Assembly: GCA_026119855.1 (NCBI GenBank)
Contig: JAOWBW010000268.1
Location: 641,480 to 705,479, forward strand
DNA from: Campanula takesimana
Lineage: Eukaryota > Streptophyta > Magnoliopsida > Asterales > Campanulaceae
Length of the DNA stretch: 64,000 nt
Direction: 5' to 3'
Shown here: positions 52,031-61,126 of the stretch, one piece after another
Layout: each line of letters begins with the position of its first letter
Numbering within the stretch: the stretch's first letter is position 1
Translations under genes and position numbers: made by a program
Notes under the pieces: model-generated
What the model was told of the DNA's origin: nothing
Database searches by the model: none
Seen by the model: only the letters and a program-made list of their open reading frames with translations

Positions 52031-54233
52031 CTAATCAGAATCCTCCTCCGTGGCGTCTCCACGCCGCGCTAAAGCTTGAGAGCTACCGGCACCCGAACTC
52101 CGTCCCCGGACCACTCGACCACCAGTGTGAGAAGAGCCCGCACCATTCGGAGACCGTTCCCGACGCTGGGGAGACACGACATCATCCCGCTGGCAAGTGC
52201 AAGAATGATATGCCTCTCTCAATAGGCGCATCAGTACGTTCTCCCGCTGAACAGAACGAACGTACGCCTCCCGAGTCACCTGAAAGGGAAACCAAGGCAA
52301 TGATTACAATTCAAAAATAACAAGTGTGTGTGTGCATGACTGAGATAAATCATAAGGTCATACCCCAGCGTCGGGCGGAGGAATGAATGTCTCCACAACA
52401 AGATCTGCATCAGTCGGCTCCAAGCTAAGCTCCACCTCCCGGCCGCCGCTCATCACTCTCACGCTACTCGAACGAAGGGGCATGTCAACCAAAGGCCGAC
52501 TCCTACCTATATAACGGGCCGAGCTCGACCCCTCTCCGGATAACATCCTAGCCTGAACCTGAGGGCTGATAAACCGAGTCCGCACATAGCTGGCGTAGTC
52601 GTCACTCCCCCTGTAATGCTCTACCGGAGTGGGAGCCAAGAAAGTTACCAACCTCACGGGACGGAGCATATCCCGAGGAGGATCATAAGGAGCCCACGGT
52701 AACGCGCCGGCCCTATGCTGACGAACCACCCTCTCTCCGAGATACATGGCATCCCCGGTGAGACCCACAAGCAAAACCCTAGAAGCGGTCAACTCCACTA
52801 CATAGGGACCCACCGAAGCCTCATTAGCCGGACCCCATGGGTAAAACCTGACCCCGACAGGCTCAGACATCGCAAAAGCCCTCCTCAGATCGGCGGCATC
52901 CACCGTCTTCCTATCCTGATTTCTGCGGGGAGGAGCCCTGTTGCTCTTGCACCAGTACGACATGATGGGAACAACCTTGTTGGCACTCGTCACCAACTGA
53001 AAAGGGGCGACACCCGAAGATCTCGTACACCCAAGCCTGTGCATACAATGAAAGAGACATTTCAGACCAAAGGATAGAGCAGAAATCCCAGCAAGTGAAA
53101 AGAAGAGCAGTCAAGAGCATACCTCAAAGGCGAACTGAAACCCGTCAAAGGCCGACGAGCTAGCCCTCGAGCAATGGTCCAATGCCCGGTAAATCTCAGC
53201 CAAACCAGCTCCGCCCCATGAAATCCCACCGACTTGGTCCAAGTCCACAAAACCCCTAGCAGTGAGTACCTGCAGACAGTAGCCCCACTGGGAAACAAGA
53301 TCTCTGAAAAGCTGTACCATAAGAACAGCCGGACCAAGCAATCTAAATCATACTCTCCCCTACCGAAGGCCTCAATAGCCATCTCCACCAAACGGTTCAC
53401 CTTCCCGGCCTCCAATCCATAACCCTTGACACCTCCTCCCAGATCGGTGTCAACCCCAACAGAGCCTGCCTATAGTCCTGCCGCTCCGCCAAGCTCTCAT
53501 CAAAAGGCAAAGGGGTAGCAGTGAACCTCAACCCCGTGATAGCCGCAAAATCTGTCGGCGTGATGGTAATCTCTCCCCAACTGCAGTGAAAAGTATGGGT
53601 GGTGTCCCACCAGAACTCCCTGCACACCTCTATCACCGCCGCCACCTTCAGAGTACCCCCCAACCGTGCGGACACTATCAAAGAATGGGCCATACCCCAT
53701 AGCCTCAATCCGAGCACGCAAACCGCCCGGTCCCTCTGGCAGAGACGCCACAGTTTGCCCACCGTCACCGTGGACCCACGAGCCTTGATCCTCTGCAGGT
53801 AAACACAACACAGGTATGTTACACTCCTAGCAATTTACATTTCTAGCAATCTACATTTCTAGCAAATACGAGTCTAGCAATATATATTTTGTACAAAAGT
53901 GCGAAAAATGTGAAAATGAGAGGAGCGAAAATTTGAAATTTACCTCTCGTGTCTCCGGAAGGCCCATCGACCAGTGACGCTCCGAGTCGATGTAGAAATC
54001 GTAGTCTTGATCAAATGTTGACCGAAAAAGGCCGTCGCGAAAGTTCCGAGTCGCCGCTCGTGGTCTCAAACCGCCCCGTGGTATCAAGGGCGCCGCTTCA
54101 AAACCCGCTCCCGGGTCAGCCCCTATATTTCCCTCACCTTGAGGATCGCCATGCCATTGTTCTTGTTGTGGAGGCACATATCCACCTTGCCCGGAAAATC
54201 CCCAAACAAGGCCTCATTGATCCAGTCCGCCAT
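52031..54233 (-). pseudogene. Antisense plant mobile domain (PMD) gene, four exons, carried in an LTR element
   Basis: Minus strand. Exon 1, from ATG at 54233 (MADWINEALFGDF) to a GT donor at 53943; exon 2, from 53792, has KLWRLCQRDRAVCVLGLRLW, VCREFWWDTTHTFHCSWGEI and TITPTDFAAITGLRF, the PMD signature, then ARGFVDLDQVGGISWGGAGL and AEIYRALDH; exon 3 (about 53043-52361) has VVPIMSYWCKSNRAPPRR and VRFYPWGPANEASVGPY; exon 4 (about 52282-52031) is a serine/arginine-rich tail ending EEDSD. Four or more frame changes sit in or near homopolymers. In Arabidopsis the PMD proteins MAIN and MAIL1 act in transposon silencing and genome stability. The role of transposon-borne copies is unknown. Confidence 0.75.
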
Positions 54234-54407
54234 TTTATCCGAAGTATTCGAAACGAAATCCTCAAAAAATTATCGGATCCAAGCTTTCTCTCTCTAAAAG
54301 CTCGAATTCTCTCTCTCTAACTCAACAATGGTGGAAGGAAGAAGAAAAGAAGGAGAAGAGGGAGGGTTTCTGGTGCTGTGACCAAGGAGTCAGCCCGACG
54401 GAAACCT

Positions 54408-54539
54408 TGGCCACGCGGCCACTTCTGCCCTCGCAATCCCAGCCGTCAGATCAGCGATCCGCGTGAAGGAGATCTGACCACTCAGTTTCCTTGGCCACGC
54501 GGCCACTATTGCAATTCAGTGACCTTGGCCACGCGGCCA
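54408..54539. promoter_or_regulatory. Palindrome triplet 2, upstream of the PMD gene
   Basis: Three exact copies of TGGCCACGCGGCCA at 54408-54421, 54492-54505 and 54526-54539, 175-306 bp upstream of the minus-strand ATG at 54233. GCCGTCAGATC near 54439 is shared with the LTR triplet region (GACCGTCAGATC near 55848). Confidence 0.75.
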
Positions 54540-55179
54540 ACCTTGTCCCTTCAGATAAAATCCCATTTTTGCCCCTGATCTTTTCCCTTTGATTCATTTT
54601 AGGTGCCCTTAGCACTATTTTGACTGATATTTGTTATTTTTGGGAACGGAAAGCCCCTCAAAATTTCTATTCTTCACCAAATATTTGCTTAGGATTCGTA
54701 TGATTGTAGAGACTTCGGCGCCTCTATGTCATACGCATCCTAGATCGATCGTGATTGGTAGAGACCCGGGCGTTTCTAATTACGAGAGATCCAGCATCTA
54801 TTATTTTAACGCGATCCGCAGAAACCCGGGCGTTTCTGATTGCGTTTAAAATTCCCAAATATTTGCTTAGGATGCACATGATTACAGAGACTTCGGCGCC
54901 TCTATGTCATACGCATCTTAGATCGATCGTGATTGGCAGAAACCCTGGCGTTTCTAATTGCGAGAGATCCAGCATCTATTACTTTAGCGCGATCGGCAGG
55001 AACCCGGGCGATCCTGATTGCGTTTACCATTCCATCTTGGGATTATTTAGACGACGTAGTCTTTATTTTTCCCAAATAACTTCATTGCTTACGAATGTTC
55101 GTTCTTCATACAAGATAGTATCCGTAGGTTTGTTATCCGCAGCAGAAGTTCGATGTCTCGTCTTTCCCCAATCAGCTCT

Positions 55180-55240
55180 GAACTACGACCGGCTTGATTC
55201 CTCCAAGGATACGTAGGAAACCTGAAAAGGTTCAGCCACC
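55180..55240 (+). ncRNA. CTACG/CGTAG motif, element C first copy
   Basis: GAACTACG, ACCGGCTTGAT, inner TCCT-CCA-AGGA (55199-55209), ACGTAGGAAACC, then the small hairpin AACCTGAAAAGGTT. Confidence 0.6.
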
Positions 55241-55378
55241 CGATCGACATGGTCATCTCTCATCCCCTGCAGTTGCATTTTTCCCGGTAGATGCATTTTC
55301 CCACAGATCAGACTTCTCCCCAGCAGAAGATGTTGCTCCCCAACAGTGGACAATCATTCCCAATTTCCCATCAGATCT

Positions 55379-55437
55379 GAACTACGTTTGGCTTGATTCC
55401 CCTGTAGATACGTAGGTCGCCTCCAAGGTTCAGCCGT
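55379..55437 (+). ncRNA. CTACG/CGTAG motif, element C second copy
   Basis: GAACTACG (CTACG 55382-55386), TTTGGCTTGATTCCCC, ACGTAGGTCGCC, then CCTCCAAGG. The inner stem is weak in this copy. Confidence 0.5.
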
Positions 55438-55743
55438 TCCATCGATCCTTTCATCTGTTTTGAAACTCATGTTCCAGAACGGATCCTTCTTTTATCGTCG
55501 ACCCTCCATTGCCTTGCAAGAAGCGTCGCCGAGGGCTACTGTTAGTACCCGATCTGAAAATGAGTTTATTAGGGATTTCCCAAATATATAAGGACTTTAT
55601 AGGAATTAGAAACCTTGCAAAGACTTGTCCCGGATTCCCAAAATATGTCTCATTATTCTAGAACACCCTAAATATGGTCAAAATATGGTTTCCTTAAACC
55701 ATGCAGAAACCCTAGCTTAGGAATCACGTCAGCCCGCAACCTT

Positions 55744-55827
55744 GGCCACGCGGCCAACCTTGCTGCGCCTCCGACCTTGGCCATGCGGCCAACATTGTCA
55801 CCGTCTTCAATCATGGCCAGGCGGCCA
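55744..55827. promoter_or_regulatory. Palindrome triplet 3, in LTR C upstream of TATA
   Basis: TGGCCACGCGGCCA (55744-55757), TGGCCATGCGGCCA (55779-55792) and TGGCCAGGCGGCCA (55814-55827), exactly 35 bp apart, ending 48 bp before TATATAAAT. Confidence 0.75.
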
Positions 55828-55874
55828 ACCTTGCTCCGGATGATCCTGACCGTCAGATCTTCCCCTCAGTTTTG

Positions 55875-55883
55875 TATATAAAT
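55875..55883 (+). promoter_or_regulatory. TATA box of LTR C
   Basis: TATATAAAT, 48 bp after the last palindrome. Confidence 0.65.
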
Positions 55884-56365
55884 CCATTCCATCCCATTGG
55901 TTTAGGATCCCGATTTTGAGATCTTTAAGTCCGAATTTTAGAGTTCTTAAACACAATTTTCTCCCTAATTAAGCATTCAAACACTTAAGGAGATCAAGGG
56001 TTATTTCTTGCCAATATAGGTAAGTTTTCTAACTTTTTCCTCATGTTCTTGCATCATTTTTAATGTAGATCTTTTATATTCATGCTCTTACATGTTTATT
56101 CATAGTTTCTTCATATGCTTTGCATGTTCGTTCATATGTTCATAATATGTTCTTCGCATGTTCTTCGTGTTCATAGATTAAAACCTTATTTATGCTATAT
56201 TTAGGGTTGCAATCTTCATAATTACATGTTATTTCATAGCCAATGATGATCTAGGGTTCATCAACCCAAGGATGATCTAGGAACTACTTCTAAACCCTAA
56301 TCTTTAGGTAATTCCCCCCTCATTATGCATGATCCCGATTCTTCTGCCTATTCTAAATTCTTCTC

Positions 56366-56433
56366 GAACTACGCTGACCTGAGCTTCTCACATTGAGAGG
56401 AACGTAGGCAATCTTCGGATCCGGTCTAAATCA
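56366..56433 (+). ncRNA. CTACG/CGTAG motif inside LTR C
   Basis: GAACTACG, CTGACCTGAG, inner CTTCTC (56384-56389) with GAGAGG (56395-56400), AACGTAGGCAATC, then TCTTCGGATCCGGTCT. Confidence 0.6.
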
Positions 56434-56691
56434 CTAACACACTACATACACCGCATCATGATAGAAAGACCGATCAATTCGGGCAATAGGAGTGATAACG
56501 TTCAATATTCTTCTCTTGTTGTAATTTGACCCCCGAACCCACTAAAGATGTTTTTTTCAATGTTTTGGCTTTAATTAAAACGGCGTGGCGACTCTCATAA
56601 ATTTAATGTCGTTATGAATATTCCCTTTTGTAAATAAAAATAATCACAAGATACTTCCCATGCGTCGCTTCATCGGAAAGGGGTATTCACA

Positions 56692-57695
56692 ATATGACAT
56701 AAATCATTTATTGCACATATGGGGACGGAGCAAAGAAATGTTTTTTTTTTTTAAGTCTAGGGACAGATATGGAATTTCTGAAAATCTGGGACTGTTCTGG
56801 AATTTTTTTGAAAACCTGTGGCTGTTCGGCAGTTTTAGAAGTGCAGGGACCAAACTGTACTATTCTTGAATCTCAGGTACCATTCTGCAGTTCTGAAGTG
56901 CAGGGACCAATCTGCAATATTTTTTTTAACAGCCGCCATTTTTTTTTGATGGCCTAATCATTGCTCATGATTATCCAATGATTGCAAATGATTAAAAAGA
57001 GATTTAATCATAAGCAATCATTGGTTAATTATATCACAATGATTAAACCTTAATTTTTCCAAATAAAAAGGGTGTTTGGCGGCTTAAAAGGGATGCCTCC
57101 TACGAGACATCCGATGTCTCGTACGGGACATCTCTTCCGAAGCCCAGATTCAAAACAGGACAGATTAAGAACAGAAACAGTCCGAAAATTCACAGAAAAA
57201 TTCAGAAAAATTCAATTTTTTTTGTAGAAAATTAAAACGATTAAAAACACCTAATTACACGCAAGTCTAACCCACTTAAATAGTCCCCAGCAGAGTCGCC
57301 ACTGTTTGCACCCGAGAAAGATTTGATGATATCCTCATTTTACCTTTTTAGATTTGAGAGTCGCCACCATGTTGTTAAACGGAACACGGACCGTGAGATT
57401 CTTGAGTTCGGGGGTTAAGTTATGGATTGGGAAGGTCAAGGAGCACCCAATCCACCCAATCTAGGATTGGTCTTGCATAGGTGTTTTTAATCAAATAAAT
57501 AACAAGTAATTAAAAAAAGTAAAGCCAATAATTAATTTCTTAATTATTAGAATGTCGGATCATGTGCTTCGAGACCATCTCCATGAATTGGAGAGGCTCT
57601 AGGCTGATCCTTTTGATGGGATTACACTACTCTAAAACAAAGAAAGAGATGAGAAGTAGAGATTAAAAGCGTAGGAGTTTACCTAAAGCGTTCTT
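56692..57695 (-). mobile_element. Fragment of a second family-A element, inverted
   Basis: Minus-strand order: LTR end (57695 to 57303, GATGCAAACA-type end), primer site GTGGCGACTCTGCTGGGGA (57302-57284), leader with a palindrome pair (57122 and 57101, 21 bp apart) and the repeated 'CAGTCCCTGCACTTC' units. It is cut on the left by LTR C and on the right by F LTR at 57696. Confidence 0.8.
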
Positions 57696-58688
57696 TGTTG
57701 GGTTTCGGAGTAACATGCGCAGCAGAAAATAACATTTAAAATTTAATGAAATACAAAGCCATAGATCCGTTCATATGATTATATCAAATACATACAATAT
57801 GAATACTAGAATACTAACCCTTGATGACTTTGATTTTCAACCTTGAACATGGTGGAGAATTTGAAGCTTGATCACGAACAAGTAAGAACATGAACTTTGA
57901 AGATGATGAGCTTCACCCTCTAGCGCTATCCACACCACGAACGAATATCAAGGAGCTTCTTGATCTTGGTTGCTAGACCAAAATTGTGAAACACGTTTTC
58001 ACAATTAATGTGAACTATATGGAATATTATTTGTGTATAATTTTGTTCCTCAATCTAGGATATCTTAGAACAAAATAATTCTCTCAAAACTCTTTGGAAA
58101 ACTTGCACAAAACATAGGTTCTGATTTAGGTCGAATTAGGGCTGTTTATATATAAGTTAGACCTATTCCAAATAGGTAACTTATGTTTAACCCGCAAGAA
58201 AACGGATTAAGGAAAGTTCCTCCCGAAACCGACTGGTCCGGCCGGGTACAGCATAGGGTCCGACCGGACCTATCATGGTCCGCCCGGGTCTATTGCCTGG
58301 TCCGACCGGACCTCCCTTATTCCACTTTTCTTCCTCTAATTTCCTTAAATCCTCAAATGGTCCTTCGACCCAATATTCCAATAAAGTCCTTTTAGGATTC
58401 GTTCTATTGTGTGTGACCCTCAAGGATTATACTAAGTTGGCAATGGGTTCAAACATGAAATCATAAGATATGATTAGGTTCTAGCAAACCGTCATACCTA
58501 CCCAAATAGTATAACTAGATACAAGTTCGCATTCCATTTAGAATACGTCATAATCCTTTTGTCCACGATGTCATTGAACACAAGTCATGGTCAACAAGTC
58601 AACTTGTCTTTGTTCAATACGTTCTCGATTCCGAATATGTTGATAATCCAAATGACATTGATCCAATCAATTCATTTGAGTCCGGCTG
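57696..58688 (-). repeat. LTR of family F (partial), palindrome type GGTCCGACCGGACC
   Basis: Plus-strand TGTTGGGTTTCGGAG matches the solo LTR at 61127 and the fragment at 41172-41648. It inserted in the inverted family-A LTR and is itself cut at 58689 by Tekay D. On the minus strand a TATATAAAC near 58150 follows the palindrome array at 58235-58312. Confidence 0.75.
58235..58312. promoter_or_regulatory. Four-palindrome array in F LTR (first type)
   Basis: GGTCCGGCCGGGTA (58235), GGTCCGACCGGACC (58257), GGTCCGCCCGGGTC (58277) and GGTCCGACCGGACC (58299). Spacing 22, 20 and 22 bp; imperfect and perfect copies alternate. Confidence 0.75.
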
Positions 58689-60661
58689 TGTCGCGACCCC
58701 GACCCCGCGGGCCCGGAGTATGCGAGCTGGACGTCGACTTAAACAATAAACTCTAAAATAATGAAGATAAAAATTTCCTTTTATACCAAAAGATGATAAC
58801 ACAAAGTTTTGAAATCGAACTTGAACAACAAAATGTATACTAGTGTAAGCTCCATAAGCTTACACCCAAAATAATAAAATATACAAATTCTAATGATGTC
58901 AAGTTTGGTACCACTGTTCCCAAAAAGGTTACACATTTATGTAATGTAAACCCACCAATAACAACTTGCCCAAAAAGCTCAACCCTCGCGATGTCCTCCT
59001 CGTGATCAGCAAGTATAATCCTTTCCTCCTAGGGGGGGGGTTAAGGAAAAACAAAGATAAAAGAAAGGGGGTGAGATAAATCTCAATAAGTTACTAATGC
59101 AACTACATGACATGCTATGATGCAATAAGCCATAAACAATAATAAATATCACTTAGCACATAGCATTTATCAATTAACAGATAGCAGCGGAAAGAAACAA
59201 GTAACAAAGGATATTAGCCAAGGTTTCCCAACTGATATAACCAAATAAAGGTCACTGCGCAGCTTCAATAATCAACAATCAACATCTTCATAGTAGCATG
59301 AAAGCTGAAGAGAAAACCCCGGTACCGGAACCAATAACAAAGTAACATGCCACAAAGGGCGGGAGCCATGCCACAAAGTAATGCTCCAAAACGTCTAGCT
59401 AGAATACTCACAAAAGGAGCTAGGTCATCCCATCCAAGGCCAATCTGGATGGGGAAAGAAGGACCAATGGGCGATGCTATACTGGACTTTCAAATGGAAG
59501 CTAAGTAATAAATATTAGCTTAATTAAACAACTCATGATTCCGAAGTAGGGAACAATTCCAATTAAATCACCACAAAGGTAAACCAATCCAAACAACACA
59601 TCAAAGATGGCCCACATTCCCAAAACGATACTTATTCAAATTCCATACCATATTTATTCACAAAAGAACCAATTCCAATTAATAAAGTGTTCCACGATGT
59701 TAAATTAAGTTAATTTGAGTAAATAGACTTAAACTAGGAAGCCACTTAGTCTTAAACAAGCAAAAGGCCGATTTTCCAGAACAGGCGGGTGGGCGGGCGC
59801 TTGGTAGGGGTCGGGCGGGCGCTCATTTGCCCAGAAGGTTTGGCCGCAGGAAAAGCTAGGTAGGCGGGCGCCTGGTCTGGTTCTTGGCCGGAAATTGCAG
59901 CTGGGTTCTACCAATTTCAACCCAAATTTCACCCATTTCCTAAATGCTCAAAATCAACTCTTTCCACAAGTTTAACAATGAATCAAAACAACATCTAGGC
60001 TGAAAGGGGACCTAATTAACATCATATATAACCCCAAACCAAGATTCAAACCCAATATTCATAACAATCACCATTTTTAACCAAAAACCAAAATAAATTC
60101 CAAATAAATCCCAAACTCAATCAAACATCAAATGTATCAACTAAAGCATTATATAAACATGAAATGAACACTTTAGCATAAAAATGGGGGGAAAGTAACT
60201 TACTTGGAATTTCTCAAAGATGACGGAATTCAAATATTTTTGGTTCTACGCGATCCTATCGACGATCTAAACACATTTCATAAAAGGAGAAATAAGGATA
60301 GATTAGAGGAAGAGGATGAAAATGAAGAGAGAAGGGAGAGGAAAAACTTACCCTTTTCTTGGAGAGAGAGAGAATGCTGGGAGATGAGAGTAGGGTGAGG
60401 AAGAGAGTGAGTTAGAAGGAAGAGTAGGGAGGGAGTAGTTAATATTATTTCGAAAAGGTTACACTTAGGCCCGCTCATCTACTAACACATAACCCAAACC
60501 AAATTCCCTACTACCCACTTAACACAATATCAACCAAATAATGCTAGACACAAATTAATATTATGAGATATAAAAAGCGCACATAAATAATTAAATCAAA
60601 TAAATAAATAAATAATTAATTATTTATTAAGAGAATAGAGACGGGTTTTCGGGTCGTGACA
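58689..60661 (-). repeat. 3' LTR of Tekay copy D
   Basis: 1973 bp; on the minus strand TGTCACGACCCG...GTCGCGACA. GGGCGC motifs at 59795/59817 (22 bp apart) and a single one at 59866. A TATAAAAG on the minus strand lies near 58781-58788. Confidence 0.85.
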
Positions 60662-60676
60662 TTCACTCCCCCTTAA
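60662..60676 (-). other. Polypurine tract of Tekay copy D
   Basis: TTAAGGGGGAGTGAA on the minus strand, adjoining the 3' LTR. Confidence 0.85.
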
Positions 60677-60695
60677 ATAAAATTCGACCCGAATT

Positions 60696-61121
60696 TTAAC
60701 GAGACTTACCCGAATTAAAAAGCCACGGATATTTACGCTCCATCTCCTCTCGAAGCTCCCAAGTCGATTCCTCAACATTGTTATTCCTCCAAAGAACTCT
60801 AACCAACGGAATGCTCTTGTTCCTCAACTCTTGGACTTTAGAATCAAGGATTCGAACCGGTCGTTCTTCGTAAGTCATGTCGGGCTCTATATCCTCTGGT
60901 ACCCTCGGTAAAACGTGAGAAGGATCATGAACATACTTCCGAAGCATAGAAACGTGAAAAACATTATGTAACCGGTCCAAAGAAGATGGTAACGCAAGAC
61001 GATATGCTAGAAGTCCCACTTTCCCCAAAATCTCAAACGGTCCAACAAACCTCGGAGCTAATTTACCCTTCTTCCCGAACCTTCGGATGCCCACTTTCGG
61101 AGATACCTTTAAGAACACGAA
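60696..61121 (-). pseudogene. pol: Tekay pol C-terminus with chromodomain
   Basis: Minus-strand frame with DFVFLKVSPKVGIRRFGKKG, KLAPRFVGPFEILGKVGLLA, LHNVFHVSMLRKYVHDPSHV, then the chromodomain-like end YEERPVRILDSKVQELRNKS and VLWRNNNVEESTWELREEME, stopping near 60696. Chromodomains of Tekay elements steer integration to chromatin. The upstream codons in the annotated frame come from the inserted F LTR; the real pol continues at 62547. Coding region here is undamaged apart from the insertion. Confidence 0.88.
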
Positions 61122-61126
61122 GTCTC

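Larger units (their letters stand above)
54546..55539 (+). other. 3' internal region of element C with repeated segments and two structured motifs
   Basis: Two diverged copies of a ~190-bp segment (54660-54850 and 54853-55040) share GCGATC, AGAAACCCGGGCG and GAGACTTCGGCGCCTCTATG. CTACG/CGTAG motifs follow at 55180 and 55379. The tail ends CGTCGCCGAGGGCTAC, a purine-rich tract next to the LTR. Frames in this stretch have no domains. Confidence 0.65.
55540..56691 (+). repeat. 3' LTR of element C
   Basis: TGTTAGTACCCG...GGGGTATTCACA, 1152 bp. The boundary is inferred from the purine tract on the left and from resemblance of the right end to LTR B (GGGGTATCTACA). It includes TATATAAAT at 55875-55883, palindrome triplet 3 at 55744-55827, a CTACG/CGTAG motif, and GGCGTGGCGACTCTC near the end, as in other Tat LTRs. 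No matching 5' LTR is in the window; it may be in the N gap. Confidence 0.65.

Noticed and set aside
34943..56433. CTACG/CGTAG motif as a hammerhead ribozyme (retrozyme type)
   Set aside because: CTGA followed by a stem and GAAA-like bases recalls a hammerhead, but the CUGANGA core and the cleavage-site arrangement are absent in the copies I compared.
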